A stretch of 64,000 bases of DNA from Candidatus Accumulibacter necessarius (GTDB lineage Bacteria > Pseudomonadota > Gammaproteobacteria > Burkholderiales > Rhodocyclaceae): the NCBI GenBank assembly GCA_017302435.1, contig JAFLDL010000019.1, positions 1-64,000 on the forward strand. Direction: 5' to 3'. Made by a program: the position numbers and the translations under genes. Of this stretch, positions 37,273-47,427 are shown piece by piece (within the stretch, counting starts at the first letter, position 1; every line of letters starts with the position of its first letter). The notes below the pieces were generated by a model. It was not told the origin of the DNA and made no database searches. It was given only the letters and a program-made list of their open reading frames with translations.

Positions 37273-40200
37273 TCACTCCGGTGTGACCGGGCCGGTGGCT
37301 GCGGTAATCGCTGCCGGTCCTCCAGCCAGTGTCCTGGCCAGAGACTCGAGTTCGCCGCCGACAGCCGCCATTGCGGCGCCAAGCGCGGCGTCGGGAACCC
37401 GTAGGTCTGCGTTGGCGCGCAGCATCTGCTCCAGGCGTGCCGCCAATTCTGCCAGCCGCTTGGCTCCCATGAGGCCGCCGGTGCCTTTCAGTGTGTGCGC
37501 CACGCGTACCGCGGTGACGTGATCCCCTTCGGCCAGGCTCGCCGCCAGCAGCGACATGTCGTCGCCGTGGGAGGCGAGAAAGTTGTCGATCAGGGCCACA
37601 TACCTCCCGGTATTACCGCGCAAGGTAACGAGGATTTGCGCGGTGTCAACGCCGGGCAAGGCGGACAGGCGTGCCATGGCGGCTTCGGCCACTGCTTCCG
37701 GCGCCGGGGTTGCCGGCCGTGCCGCCGCCGGCTCTCGCGCCGGCCCGCTGTCCGTGCGCTCGGGGACATTCACCATCGCACCGGGCAGCCATTTCAGCAA
37801 TGCCGCATAGAGCAGGCCAGGAGCCATGGGTTTGCTGACGAAGTCGTTCATGCCTGCCTGCTCGCAGGTTCGGCGATCCTCGTCGAAGGCGTTGGCGGTC
37901 ATCGCCACGATCGGTCGGGTTTGCCAGCCGGGCAGGGTGCGGATGGCGCGGGTAGCCTCCACGCCGTCCATGTTCGGCATCTGCATGTCCATCAGGATCA
38001 GGTCGTAGTCGGCGCTCCGTACCATTGCGAGCGCCTGTTCTCCGTCGGCCGCCGTGTCCACCGCCAGGCCGACGGCATGCAACAGTTCCTGTGCCACCTC
38101 ACGGTTGATGGCGTTGTCTTCTGCCAGCAGGATGCGATTCCCGGCGCAACGCTGGCGCAGCCTGAGCTCGGCATCGGCAATCTCAAGGGCCCGACTGACG
38201 GGCATGATGCCACGACCGCGTAGCAGGCGAGCGGTCAGCCAGAAGGTGCTGCCGACGCCGGGCGTGCTGTCAACGCCGACTTCGCCACCCATCAGGCGTG
38301 CGAGGTGCGCGGTGATGGCGAGCCCGAGGCCCGTGCCGCCGTACTTGCGCGTTGTCGAGGCGTCGGCCTGTTCGAAGGCCTGAAACAGTCGGGCCATCTG
38401 GTCGACGGCGATACCGATCCCGGTGTCCTCGACCTCGAAGCGCACCAGCAATTCGTCACCCTGCTCGTCGAGCAGCCTGGCGCGCAGGGCAATCGAGCCC
38501 TGGTCGGTGAACTTGACCGCGTTGCCGCCGTAATTGAGCAGTGCCTGGCGCAGCCGCGTCGGGTCACCGCGCAACCACAGCGGTACGGCATCACGGTCGA
38601 GGTCGATCCGCAATCCCTTGCGGCGAGCCGATTCGCCGATGATCGAAGCGACGTTGTCGAGGATCGCCGAGAGATGGAAATCCGTGCTCTCCACCTGCAG
38701 CCGGCCGGCTTCGATCTTGGACAGGTCGAGGACATCGCTGATGAGGGCGAGGAGGTGCTGCGCGGCGCCGTCGATCTTGTCGAGTCGCTCGGCCTGTGCC
38801 GCCGTCGCTCCGGCACGCCGCAGGAGATGCGTCAGGCCGATGATGGCGTTCATCGGCGTACGGATCTCGTGGCTCATGTTGGCCAGGAAAGCACTCTTGG
38901 CGAGGTTGGCGGCCTCGGCCGCCTCGGCGCGACGGGCAAGCTCCGCCTGCATCTCGGCGATCTCACGCTCGCGCCGGCTGCGCTCGCTGTTGTCGACCAT
39001 CGTCGACCGGCTGCAGAGGAACTCCCCTGCGGCATTGCCCACCAGGTCGGCGCTGATCAGCACCGGCAGGATACTGCCATCCTTGCGCAGCCAGTCAAAA
39101 GCCAGATCGCGTACGTGGCCGCTGCGGCTGAAGTCGGCAAAGCGCTGACAGAACAGGGCGCGGCTTTCGGCGGTCATGAATTCGCCGACCTTGCGGCCGA
39201 CATACTCTTCTCGGGAGTAGCCGAGCAAGTCGAGTTCAGTCTGATTGACCGCGATGATCGTCGCATCGGCGGCCAGCGAGTGATAGCCACAGGGTGCGCG
39301 GTCGTAAAGGTCGGCGATCTCCGCGGCGCGTTGTGCCAGAGCGCGGTTGGCTTCGGCCAGTTCGGCGGTCCGTTCGGCGACCAGCTCTTCGAGGCGATGG
39401 CGGTGGCGAGCGAGTTCGTCGCCCATTCGCTTCTTCTCGGTGATGTCTCTCGACAGGACGATGAAACGCATCTCCGCGGCGGCAGCGGGGGCCTTGGGTG
39501 CCACCGAGAGTTCGGACCAGCGCTCGCCCTGCGGCACATTCAGGGCGATGACCTTGCCGGATGAGGAGCCGGTTTCCAGAGCTTCCCGGAGCGCCGCCAG
39601 GCAGGTCGCCGCCGCCTCCGGGGGAAGGACGTCAACGACGGTCTTGCCGATGGGCATCTCGGTCGGGGCGGCCAGCAATTCGGTGCGGGGCGAATGGTAG
39701 TCGTAGTAGCGGCCATCCAGGTCAAGCTCGAACAACAGGTCAGGTATGGCATGCAGGGTCGCCTCGAGCTTGTTTTTCGCCGCCAGGGTCTGGGTTTCGG
39801 CATGTTTGCGCTCGGTGATGTCCTGGACCGTGCCGATCATGCGCCAGGGCTTGCCGTCGGCATCCCGTTCGAGGGCGCCATGGCCGAGCAGCCAGCGGCT
39901 CACCCCGTCGATCGGGCGTGTGCGAAATTCCAGGCCCGGCATGGGCTGCCCGGCCTGGCAGGCGGCGGACCAGTCATGCATTCGCGGCCGGTCGTCGGGA
40001 TGCAGCAGGTCGATAAACCGCTCGAAACCCAGCGACTCGCCTGGCCGCGGCGGCAGCCCATAGAGTCGGAAGGCTTCCTCGCTCCAGGTGACCTGACCGG
40101 ACGCGAGGTCGACCATCCAGCTACCGACATGCGCGATGGCCTGCGAATCGGCGAGCAATCGTTGCTGTTCGCGCAGCGTGTTCTCGGCTCGCTTACGTTC

Positions 40201-40839
40201 CGTGATGTCGCGGGAAATTCCGAACAGACCGATCACCCTTCCCTGGCCATCTCGCAACGGCCCCTTGGTCGCCAGGAACGTGAGTTCCCCCTCGGCGGTG
40301 GTCAACGTCTCTTCGAAGGTGCTGGTCGTGTTATCGGCAATTACCCGGAGGTCGTTGGCACGAATCATCGCAGCCTGCTCCGGCGGAAAGAGCACGGTGT
40401 CGTCGTAGCCCGCAATCTCGTCGGCCCGCTTGTCGATCAGTCGGGCCGCTCCCCGGCTGAAGGCCAGGTAACGACCTTCGAGATCCTTGGCGAAGATGGC
40501 GTCGGTCGACGCCTCGACGATAGCGGCGAGCAGTTGCTGGTTGCGAAGTCCCTCCGCCCGCGCTTCCTGCTCGCGCCGCGACCAGTCCAGCGCTTGCTGG
40601 AGGAGGCGCCGCACCAGGCCATAGAGCAGCAGTGACGTTACGGCGACGAACAGCCAGCCTTTCAGGGTGCTGGCGAGAAGGATGTGGCCGGGATCCTGCA
40701 AAAGCCACGCGACCGCCTTGTCGGAGAGCACTATCCAGAGGCCGGCAAAGATCGCGTAGATGAGGACCAGCCGCAGAGCGGCGCCGGTCGGCTGTGGTCC
40801 GGCCGTCGCCTGGTTCGGTTGTGCGGCAGAGGAATTCAT
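37273..40839 (-). CDS. Hybrid sensor histidine kinase (4 PAS, HisKA, HATPase, receiver, HPt)
   Basis: 1188 residues. Two membrane helices ([35 protein letters not shown]) are followed by four PAS domains, a coiled coil (about 480-500), the phosphoacceptor '[14 protein letters not shown]', a HATPase with '[11 protein letters not shown]', 'EDTGIGI' and 'GTGLGL', a receiver ('ILLAEDN', phospho-Asp in '[14 protein letters not shown]', 'AMTANAF', 'SKP') and a C-terminal HPt ('[14 protein letters not shown]'). It is a BarA/ArcB-type phosphorelay kinase that ends in HPt, so a separate response regulator elsewhere should receive the phosphate. The signal is unknown. A dead fragment of a paralogue is at 4.1 kb. 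Confidence 0.94.
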   Translation of the reverse strand: MNSSAAQPNQATAGPQPTGAALRLVLIYAIFAGLWIVLSDKAVAWLLQDPGHILLASTLKGWLFVAVTSLLLYGLVRRLLQQALDWSRREQEARAEGLRNQQLLAAIVEASTDAIFAKDLEGRYLAFSRGAARLIDKRADEIAGYDDTVLFPPEQAAMIRANDLRVIADNTTSTFEETLTTAEGELTFLATKGPLRDGQGRVIGLFGISRDITERKRAENTLREQQRLLADSQAIAHVGSWMVDLASGQVTWSEEAFRLYGLPPRPGESLGFERFIDLLHPDDRPRMHDWSAACQAGQPMPGLEFRTRPIDGVSRWLLGHGALERDADGKPWRMIGTVQDITERKHAETQTLAAKNKLEATLHAIPDLLFELDLDGRYYDYHSPRTELLAAPTEMPIGKTVVDVLPPEAAATCLAALREALETGSSSGKVIALNVPQGERWSELSVAPKAPAAAAEMRFIVLSRDITEKKRMGDELARHRHRLEELVAERTAELAEANRALAQRAAEIADLYDRAPCGYHSLAADATIIAVNQTELDLLGYSREEYVGRKVGEFMTAESRALFCQRFADFSRSGHVRDLAFDWLRKDGSILPVLISADLVGNAAGEFLCSRSTMVDNSERSRREREIAEMQAELARRAEAAEAANLAKSAFLANMSHEIRTPMNAIIGLTHLLRRAGATAAQAERLDKIDGAAQHLLALISDVLDLSKIEAGRLQVESTDFHLSAILDNVASIIGESARRKGLRIDLDRDAVPLWLRGDPTRLRQALLNYGGNAVKFTDQGSIALRARLLDEQGDELLVRFEVEDTGIGIAVDQMARLFQAFEQADASTTRKYGGTGLGLAITAHLARLMGGEVGVDSTPGVGSTFWLTARLLRGRGIMPVSRALEIADAELRLRQRCAGNRILLAEDNAINREVAQELLHAVGLAVDTAADGEQALAMVRSADYDLILMDMQMPNMDGVEATRAIRTLPGWQTRPIVAMTANAFDEDRRTCEQAGMNDFVSKPMAPGLLYAALLKWLPGAMVNVPERTDSGPAREPAAARPATPAPEAVAEAAMARLSALPGVDTAQILVTLRGNTGRYVALIDNFLASHGDDMSLLAASLAEGDHVTAVRVAHTLKGTGGLMGAKRLAELAARLEQMLRANADLRVPDAALGAAMAAVGGELESLARTLAGGPAAITAATGPVTPE

Positions 40840-41732
40840 GGCGGTGCTTTCCTGGGGCCTTTCAGCTTTGACCGTCGCGGATCGTCACGGTTGTCGACAC
40901 ATTCTTTGACGATCGGGAGAACAGGGTTCCTTTGCGTACTCGGTCGGGCAGCCTCCCTGAGTGACACGCAAATAGTAGTCTCTTTGCCAATCAGTATGAA
41001 CCCGAATGGGCTGCCGCAAGGGCGAGCCCGGAGCGTGGCCGATCCCTCAGGAGCGAGGGTTGTTAAGTTGAAGCGGGCATGGTGGGCAATGAACAGACCG
41101 CCATCGGCGAACTGGTTCATGCCGACGGTGTTGGGGAGTTCGACCCATTCGAAGGCGTCGACATAGACGCCGAGATACCAGCGATGCACCGCAACGGGGT
41201 CCAGTCCGGCCAGCAGCGCAAAGTTGCCGATCACCATCAGTCGCTGGATGTGGTGGGCGTAGGCCTGTTCGAGGGACTGCCCGATGGCGTGGGCGAGACA
41301 GCGCATCCTGGTCCGACCGTTCCAGAACCATCCCGGCAGCGACCGGGTGTGGCCGAACACGTTCTGCTCGACATACGCCGGCATGTGCGCCCAGTAGAAG
41401 CCGCGAATATATTCGCGTCAGCCGATGATCTGCCGGATGAAGCCTTCGGCAGTGGCCAGGGAGACTGATCCTGCGCGCCAGGCGGCGTCGGCCCTGGCAA
41501 CGACCTCGCGCGGGTCGAGCAGCTTGGTGTTGAGTGCAAAAGACAGGAGCGAGTGAAACATTCGCCAGGCGCGATGGCTCATCGCGTCCTGAAAGTCGCC
41601 GAAGTGCGGCAGGGCCTTCTCGACGAAGGCGTCGAGCTGCTGCAAGGCTTCGGCGCGATTGAGCGGCCAGGCGAGCTGTGCCTCGGAGGGAAAGGTTGGT
41701 GGCCGCGCCGCCGCAGGGCCGGTTGTCAGCAT
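40836..41732 (-). pseudogene. Photolyase/cryptochrome-related protein (PF04244 type), broken
   Basis: Two pieces lie in one frame. 41732-41418 reads '...FVEKALPHFGDFQDAMSHRA' to 'GFIRQIIG' and stops. After TGA it goes on 'REYIRGFYW', then 'MPAYVEQNVFG' and 'NTVGMNQFADGGL'. In the family the stop position is tryptophan (IIGWREYIRGFYW), so a TGG to TGA change broke the gene. The N-terminal third is absent, and the C-terminus after 'HHARFN' no longer matches the family and lacks the usual iron-sulfur cysteines. Normal length is about 500. It overlaps the end of the FAD oxidoreductase gene by 7 bp. Confidence 0.85.
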
Positions 41733-42718
41733 CGCGCGAACGACCGCTTTACCTGTTCAGCCAGCATCCGTCCGCTGCGCCAGGCACCCTCCACTTTGCC
41801 ACCGTTGAGCCAGTCTCCGCACAGCCCCAGGCCAATCTCTGGACGCCAGGCGCAACCCTCGGCGAGGGCCGGCTCGGTGTCGGCGTAACGCCAGCGGTGC
41901 GCCGTCCAGTCTTGCGGGGCCGGACCGCCCAGTTGGCCAAAGGCGTCCAGCAGTGCTGCGGCGACGCTTGTGGAATCTTCTTCCAGATGCGCCTCGCTCC
42001 ATTCTGCGCAGGCGTGCAGCAGCCAGGTTTCCTCGCCGCTGCGTCCCGGCTTGCTGCTGTTGCGGGCGATCCAGCGCAGTGGGCCCTGATTGACGAAGGC
42101 GGCATCGAACGGCAGGTCGACCGGCGCGGCAAAGCGCAGCATCAGCGCCCAACAGCCGCGCATGACGGCGCTGCCGGCCAGTGCCGCCAACTCGGGGGCC
42201 GGTTGCTGCAACAAGGGTGCCGCCTGCGGCGCCGGGACGGCCAGCAGGACGGCCGCGAAGCACGTCTCCAGCCAACCGTGTTCAGCCGAAAAGACCTGCC
42301 AGCCGCGCGTCTGGCGCCTGAGCTGCCGGATGCTCGTTGATGCTTGCACGCTCAGCGTGCTGGCGAGATAACGGGCAGGCGCCGTCATGGCGGGGATGCC
42401 GACAAAGCGCTCGACCGTCGACCCGCGTCCTGCCGGCGAATCGCCATCAAACAGCCATAGTCCGGGATCCCACAAGGCCGCGACCCCGGCCTGCTGCCAG
42501 CGCGCCACTTCGGTACGGAAGTCCGGGTGGCGCGCGGTGAAATACTGGGCACCGTGGTCGCATTGCCAGTCGTCGCCTCGACGCGTGCTCATGCGTCCGC
42601 CCGCGCTGCGGCTCTTGTCGAACAGGCTGACTTCGAGGCCGGCCTGTTGCAGTCGCGTGGCGCAGGACAGGCCAGAGATACCGGCGCCGATCAGTGCCAG
42701 ATGGGGAGCTGGATTCAT
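41726..42718 (-). CDS. FAD-dependent oxidoreductase (renalase-like)
   Basis: 330 residues from ATG at 42718 (another ATG at 42736 adds 6). Dinucleotide-binding fold 'LALIGAGISGLSCATRLQQA' at residues 6-25, then 'SRSAGGRMSTRR' and 'HGAQYFTARHPDF', and the C-terminal 'GLGLCGDWLNGGKVEGAW' FAD motif. This is the renalase-type amine-oxidase-like family common beside photolyase-related genes; the partner here is the broken gene just downstream. Activity on small reduced nicotinamides is one documented role of relatives, but the bacterial function is not settled. Confidence 0.88.
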   Translation of the reverse strand: MNPAPHLALIGAGISGLSCATRLQQAGLEVSLFDKSRSAGGRMSTRRGDDWQCDHGAQYFTARHPDFRTEVARWQQAGVAALWDPGLWLFDGDSPAGRGSTVERFVGIPAMTAPARYLASTLSVQASTSIRQLRRQTRGWQVFSAEHGWLETCFAAVLLAVPAPQAAPLLQQPAPELAALAGSAVMRGCWALMLRFAAPVDLPFDAAFVNQGPLRWIARNSSKPGRSGEETWLLHACAEWSEAHLEEDSTSVAAALLDAFGQLGGPAPQDWTAHRWRYADTEPALAEGCAWRPEIGLGLCGDWLNGGKVEGAWRSGRMLAEQVKRSFARC

Positions 42719-42782
42719 GGTTGCCTTGTCAATCATCGATGCGACGAGCCTGCGCGCAGATTCTCCTCAGCGCAAGTCATTG

Positions 42783-43064
42783 TCACCCTTGCACCCACTG
42801 CTTCCGATCGGTCAGATCACGCCACGACAGCGAAAAAACCCGGCGAGAGTACACGGCTTCCAGTTCGACGCGCTCGATTCGCGTGGCCGGGGGCTCCGGC
42901 TCAATGACCCCGGTCACGATGAAGTGCTTCTCCTTGTCGTGCGGGGTCACTGTCGTCCACTTGCTGAGCAGCAGCTTTTTCGGGTTCAGGCGGCGACCAG
43001 TCTGTGAACCGAAAGCCTTGACGCCAGTTCCGGGTGCAATGGAGGTTTTTTCGGTCTTGTTCAT
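42783..43064 (-). CDS. TIGR02450 family tryptophan-rich small protein
   Basis: 93 residues. It has the family order: 'RRLNPKKLLLSKWTTVTPHD', then 'KEKHFIVTGVIEPEP', 'VELEAVYSRR' and 'LSWRDLTDRKQWVQG'. Function is unknown; it is small, basic and probably cytoplasmic. It lies 46 bp upstream of the FAD oxidoreductase on the same strand, and such proteins are often linked to photolyase-type genes, so the three leftward genes may have been one light-damage module. Confidence 0.87.
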   Translation of the reverse strand: MNKTEKTSIAPGTGVKAFGSQTGRRLNPKKLLLSKWTTVTPHDKEKHFIVTGVIEPEPPATRIERVELEAVYSRRVFSLSWRDLTDRKQWVQG

Positions 43065-43112
43065 ATATGTCCTAGACAGACTGGCGATGTGCAGCCATTG
43101 AAGAGGACGGGG

Positions 43113-43255
43113 GCATGAAGTGGAACACGTGGTAGCTGATCACGCGGGTGGCTGCAAACAGCCGCTGGGCTTCCTCAACTGTGACGATACCCGGCAAATG
43201 CTGAGTCCGGAGCGCCTTGATCAGACCGGGCGCGAGCCAGGGCTTGCGCAAGACG
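43113..43255 (-). pseudogene. Tyrosine recombinase fragment
   Basis: About 48 codons: 'VLRKPWLAPGLIKALRTQHL', then 'PGIVTVEEAQRLFAATRVIS' and 'YHVFHFM'. It matches the hinge between the SAM-like and catalytic domains of the tyrosine-type integrases that accompany IS91-like transposases. The catalytic R-H-R-Y domain is missing. It is the only trace of a recombinase in the window. Confidence 0.6.
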
Positions 43256-43380
43256 TGGGCAGCGTTTATGCTGGTTTATCCTCACGAAGTTGTGCAAAAT
43301 CAACCCCTCACAAGCGAGGGCGTGATCGTGCAGAATGGTTTATGGAGCCGCGAGGTGTGCTTTCTCCGCGTAGCGGCTTC

Positions 43381-43411
43381 GTCCGACATCTGGCTTCGCC
43401 AGCTGTCGGAC
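43381..43411. other. Strong hairpin upstream of the methyltransferase
   Basis: GTCCGACA-T-CTGGC, loop TTC, GCCAG-C-TGTCGGAC: 13 base pairs with one mismatch, 55 bp before the methyltransferase ATG. No T-run on the plus strand follows. It may be a terminator for leftward transcription, a protein site, or the scar of a mobile element next to the recombinase fragment. Confidence 0.55.
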
Positions 43412-43466
43412 GCCCCTCATGTCAAACGTTGCGCATCGCAAATCGTTTCCGCGGAGGAGGCCAGCG

Positions 43467-44276
43467 ATGAACACGACTCATGTTTCCGATACGTGGGAAT
43501 GCGGTAGCCCTTACGAGCAGTACGTTGGCCGCTGGAGTCGCAAGATTGCCCCGCTCTTCCTGGCATGGCTGGATCAGCCCGTTGGCCGGCGGTGGTTGGA
43601 TGTTGGCTGCGGCACTGGGGCGCTGTCCGGAGCAATCCTTGATCACTGCACCCCGAGCAGTCTGGTGGGGGTCGAACCTTCTGAGGCATTCCTCAAGGTG
43701 GCGGTCCAGAACCTCGCCGGCCAAGCAAGCTTCCTTGCCGGCAATGCGGCTGCGCTCCCGCTTGAGGGCGGAGCATGCGACGTCGTTGTCTCGGGTCTTG
43801 TACTGAACTTCGTTCCAGCTTTGCCGGCAGCCATCGTGGAGATGATGCGCGTCACTGTCGAAGGCGGAACCATCGCGGCGTATGTCTGGGACTACGGCGA
43901 TGGAATGGAGATCATCAAGTACTTCTGGGAGGCGGCGGCTTCCCTCGATTCTTCGGCTGCTCAACTCCACGAGGGGAATCGCTTCCTGGTGTGCAATCCA
44001 GCCGCGCTGAAAGCGGCTTTCGAGGATGCCGGACTCGCTGAGGTGGGGACTACACCACTAGACGTGATAGCGGATTTCGCAGACTTCGACGAGTACTGGC
44101 AGCCATTTCTCGGGGGACAGGGCCCCGCGCCCGCCTATGCCATGTCTCTTCCCGAAGAACAACGGGCCGCGCTGAGGGCCAATCTGAAGTCTGCATTGCC
44201 ACCAGCAACGGGCGGGGTCATCTCACTCAGGGCGAGGGCTTGGGCCGTTCGCGGGGCAACGCGCAGCGATGCCTAA
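43467..44276 (+). CDS. Class I SAM-dependent methyltransferase
   Basis: 269 residues from ATG at 43467 behind GGAGGAGG. SAM motif I 'WLDVGCGTGALSGAIL' at about residues 43-58, acidic 'LVGVEPSEAFL', then 'DVVVSGLVLNFVP' and 'AAYVWDYGDGMEII'. The start 'ECGSPYEQYVGRWSR' and the later 'VWDY' are typical of a group of ubiE-like methyltransferases often carried as single genes on mobile DNA. The preceding hairpin and recombinase scrap support horizontal arrival. Substrate unknown. Confidence 0.87.
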   Translation: MNTTHVSDTWECGSPYEQYVGRWSRKIAPLFLAWLDQPVGRRWLDVGCGTGALSGAILDHCTPSSLVGVEPSEAFLKVAVQNLAGQASFLAGNAAALPLEGGACDVVVSGLVLNFVPALPAAIVEMMRVTVEGGTIAAYVWDYGDGMEIIKYFWEAAASLDSSAAQLHEGNRFLVCNPAALKAAFEDAGLAEVGTTPLDVIADFADFDEYWQPFLGGQGPAPAYAMSLPEEQRAALRANLKSALPPATGGVISLRARAWAVRGATRSDA

Positions 44277-44452
44277 AAGTCAATCAACCGGACCGCAGGG
44301 ATTCATATTCAACCCCGGTCGCTGCGGGATACGTCGACGCCTAAGCCTTCGCTCGACCCAACCCTGCACAGCATGGATTCCTGAAAGCCGTCGATCGCCA
44401 TGATGGCCAGAGACAGGATCTGAACGAGCCACAGGCTTCAGGGGGCTCGTCC

Positions 44453-45277
44453 TCAAGGCTTGCCGTTCCTCGCGACATCGTTCAGGCGCCAGTCGTAATC
44501 GAGAAACTCGATCCGGTAATCGCTAGCTACCAGCAGCGCGCGCGCTTCAGGCGTCGACGCCAGTTGCTCGGCGTAGCGCAGGAAGGTGGTCCGGAGGGAA
44601 TCGAAGCCCTGGTGGCCTTGCTCGAAATCCTTGCCGTACCAGTCAAAGATTTTCGATACCGACAGGCGCTTGGCAGCGGCATCAAATCGGTTGCGGGACG
44701 CATCCGACAGGAACCGGCGCATCGCACTTTCGAGCTGACGGTCGAGCTGGTCCGCCGTAAAGGCCTCCTTCGGCAACATCGGGCAGCCGATCGAGGCGCA
44801 GACGACGGCGACATGGATGCGCGGCTCGTCAAAAGCGCCCGGTGCCCGGATCAGACCGTGCTCGATGTCGTCCAGGCTGCGCTCCTGCCCGAGCAGGAGG
44901 ATGAACTTCTTCTTCCACGGCGAACGAAAGGTGCTGCCCAGATCCTTGATCGACTTCAGATCCGGATACTTGCTCAGGACGAGGTCGATCGTGAAAGCGT
45001 TGTAGGCATTGATCAGGAATGCCAGGCGCTGCGGTTTTGGCCAGCCGGCATACTCCTGCGCCGATACGGCGGACAGCGCGGCCAGATAGCGATTCAGTGC
45101 CGCCCTGTCGGCCGCCATGCCGGCGTAGTCGACACGGCTGGCCTTGCCGTCCGCTGTCAATCGGACGTGCTGGGCAAGCAGGGCACTCCAGTCACGATGC
45201 GCGGGGTCAAAGGCATGCGCCCAGGAACCCAACAGGCTGAGCAGGGAGACGACCAGCACGGATCTTCCGCGGAGCAT
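44453..45277 (-). CDS. DUF547 exported protein
   Basis: 274 residues from ATG at 45277. A signal peptide, MLRGRSVLVVSLLSLLGSWA, ends near 'AHAF'. The DUF547 core has 'FLINAYNAFTIDLVL', 'SPWKKKFILLLGQERSLDDI', then 'EHGLIR', and 'VAVVCASIGCPMLPKEAF', ending 'IEFLDYDWRLND'. It is 5 bp after the TVP38-flavoprotein gene, so they form an operon. Known bacteria often carry this pair or triplet (VTT membrane protein, mercuric-reductase-like flavoprotein, DUF547). The function is unknown; a periplasmic role is likely. Confidence 0.9.
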   Translation of the reverse strand: MLRGRSVLVVSLLSLLGSWAHAFDPAHRDWSALLAQHVRLTADGKASRVDYAGMAADRAALNRYLAALSAVSAQEYAGWPKPQRLAFLINAYNAFTIDLVLSKYPDLKSIKDLGSTFRSPWKKKFILLLGQERSLDDIEHGLIRAPGAFDEPRIHVAVVCASIGCPMLPKEAFTADQLDRQLESAMRRFLSDASRNRFDAAAKRLSVSKIFDWYGKDFEQGHQGFDSLRTTFLRYAEQLASTPEARALLVASDYRIEFLDYDWRLNDVARNGKP

Positions 45278-45282
45278 GGTGA

Positions 45283-47427
45283 TCACCCCCTGCGCCAGGC
45301 GTGGAAACGTTCGACCCAGGCCAGCAGCTGCTGCGGCGCATGCGCTTTCTTCCAGACGCCGGCGACGTACTTGTTGGCCTCGGCGAGCGTCGGATAGATG
45401 TGAATGGTGCCGAGAATCTTGTTCAGCCCGATCCCCTGCTTCATCGCCAGGACATATTCGGCGATCAGGTCGCCGGCGTGCTCGCCGACGATGGTCACGC
45501 CGAGGATGCGATCCTTGCCGGGGACGGTAAGCACCTTGATGAAGCCGTGCGCCTCGCCATCGGCGATCGCCCGGTCGAGGTCGTCGAGCTGATAGACCGA
45601 GACTTCGCAGGGAATGCCTTTCTTCCCGGCTTCCTGTTCGTTCAGTCCGACGCGTGCCACTTCCGGTTCGACGAAGGTCGACCAGGGGATCACCGAGTAA
45701 TCGGCCTTGAACTTCTTGAACGGCGCAAAGAGCGCATTGACTGCCGCGTACCAGGCCTGGTGGGCCGCGGTATGGGTGAACTGGAAGGGACCCGCGACGT
45801 CGCCGGCGGCGTAGATGTTCGGATACCGGGTCTGCAGAAACTCGTTGGTTTCGACCGTCCGGCCGGTGGGAATGCCGAGTTCCTCGAGGCCGTAGCCAGT
45901 CAGGTTGGCGGCGCGACCGACGGCGACCAGCACGGCATCGAAGGGAATGCGCAAGTCGCCGCCGGCGTGTTCGACGACCAGGATCTTTTCTCCGTCCTCG
46001 ACCAGGAACTGCTTGGCGCGGTGATTGAGCAGGACCGAGATCCCTTCGGCGACGAAGCGGCGCGCGACCAGTTCGGATACTTCCGGGTCTTCCCGGATCA
46101 TCAGGCGCGGACCCATTTCCACCTGTGTGACCTGCGAGCCGAGGCGGGCAAAGGCCTGGGTCATTTCCGAACCGATCGGCCCGCCGCCGAGGACGACTAG
46201 CCGGCGGGGCAGCTGACGCAGGTTCCACAGCGTATCGGAGGTCAGGTAGCCGACCGCCTCGATGCCCGGGATGGGCGGCACAAACGGACGCGCGCCGGTC
46301 GCGATCACGATGCTGCGCGTACTCAGCCGCTGCGTCGCGCCATCGTGGCCGGTGATCTCGACCTCCCATGGCGAAACGAGCCTTGCCGTACCCTCGAGCA
46401 CCTCGACGCCCAGTTCGGTGTAACGCGCCACCGAGTCGTGCGGTTCGACCGTCCGGATGACGCTTTGCACCCGTTCCATGATGGTCGCGAAATCGAACTC
46501 GGCGCGTGCCGAGGCGATGCCGAATTCCTTCGATCGTGCCATGTGCGACAGCAGCTTGGCCGAGCGAATCAGCGCCTTCGACGGGACGCATCCGGTGTTC
46601 AGGCAGTCGCCGCCCATGCGGTGCTTCTCGACCAACGTCACACTGGCCCTGACGGCAGCGGCGATATACGAAGTGACCAGGCCGGCGCTGCCGGCGCCGA
46701 TGACGATCAGGTTGCGGTCGAAGCGTCGCGGCTTCTTCCACGCGGCGAAGACCTTGTTCGTGCGACCGATGTCGACGATCTTGCGCGCCAGCAGCGGAAA
46801 GACCCCGAGCAGGGCAAACGAACCCAGGAGGCCGGGTGAAAGAATGCCGGACAGCGAGTCGATCTTTGCCAGTTGTGTGCCTGCATTCACATAGACCACC
46901 GTGCCCGCCAGCATGCCCAGCTGGCTGACCCAGTAGAAGGTGCGGGCCTTCATGCCGGTCAGTCCGGAGAGCAGATTGACGAGAAAGAAGGGAAAGACCG
47001 GCACCAGGCGCAGGGTGAACAGATAGAAGGCGCCCTCCCGCTTCACCCCTTCGTCGATCGCCTGCAGGCGCTGGCCGAAGCGCTGCTGGACCCAGTCACG
47101 GAGCAGGAAGCGCGAGATCAGGAAAGCCAGCGTGGCGCCGATCGACGATGCGAAGGAGACGATCACCACGCCCCACAGGAGGCCGAAGACGGCGCCACCG
47201 GCCAGCGTCAGCAAGGCGGCGCCGGGCAGCGACAGCGCCGCCATGACGACGTATGCGGAAAAGTAGAGGGCAACACTGAGGCCGGGATTATCTGTCCGGA
47301 AGGCCTCGATGGCCTGCTGCTGCGCCTTGAGTGTCTGCAGGTTGAGGTACTGGCCCAGGTCGAGTGCGACGTACAAACCGACGACTGAGGCCAGTGCCAG
47401 GACCAGCAACCATTTTCGCATCTGCAT
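45283..47427 (-). CDS. TVP38/TMEM64 membrane domain fused to a mercuric-reductase-like flavoprotein
   Basis: 714 residues from ATG at 47427 with GAGGAA upstream. Residues 1 to about 230 form a VTT/DedA-type membrane domain (about six helices; 'LPGAALLTLAGGAVFGLLWG', 'RLVPVFPFFLVNLLSGLTGM'). From about 245 a class I pyridine-nucleotide disulfide oxidoreductase follows: 'LIVIGAGSAGLV', the redox-active pair in 'GGDCLNTGCVPSKAL', 'VVLGGGPIGSEM', 'YAAGDVAGPFQFTHTAAHQA'. The C-terminal cysteine pair of true MerA is missing, so mercury reduction is unlikely. It probably moves electrons from NAD(P)H to a membrane or quinone-linked acceptor (inference). Confidence 0.92.
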   Translation of the reverse strand: MQMRKWLLVLALASVVGLYVALDLGQYLNLQTLKAQQQAIEAFRTDNPGLSVALYFSAYVVMAALSLPGAALLTLAGGAVFGLLWGVVIVSFASSIGATLAFLISRFLLRDWVQQRFGQRLQAIDEGVKREGAFYLFTLRLVPVFPFFLVNLLSGLTGMKARTFYWVSQLGMLAGTVVYVNAGTQLAKIDSLSGILSPGLLGSFALLGVFPLLARKIVDIGRTNKVFAAWKKPRRFDRNLIVIGAGSAGLVTSYIAAAVRASVTLVEKHRMGGDCLNTGCVPSKALIRSAKLLSHMARSKEFGIASARAEFDFATIMERVQSVIRTVEPHDSVARYTELGVEVLEGTARLVSPWEVEITGHDGATQRLSTRSIVIATGARPFVPPIPGIEAVGYLTSDTLWNLRQLPRRLVVLGGGPIGSEMTQAFARLGSQVTQVEMGPRLMIREDPEVSELVARRFVAEGISVLLNHRAKQFLVEDGEKILVVEHAGGDLRIPFDAVLVAVGRAANLTGYGLEELGIPTGRTVETNEFLQTRYPNIYAAGDVAGPFQFTHTAAHQAWYAAVNALFAPFKKFKADYSVIPWSTFVEPEVARVGLNEQEAGKKGIPCEVSVYQLDDLDRAIADGEAHGFIKVLTVPGKDRILGVTIVGEHAGDLIAEYVLAMKQGIGLNKILGTIHIYPTLAEANKYVAGVWKKAHAPQQLLAWVERFHAWRRG

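Noticed and set aside
43381..43411. Integron attC site
   Set aside because: The hairpin lacks the RYYYAAC and GTTRRRY core sites and the two extrahelical bases expected; only a plain inverted repeat is supported.
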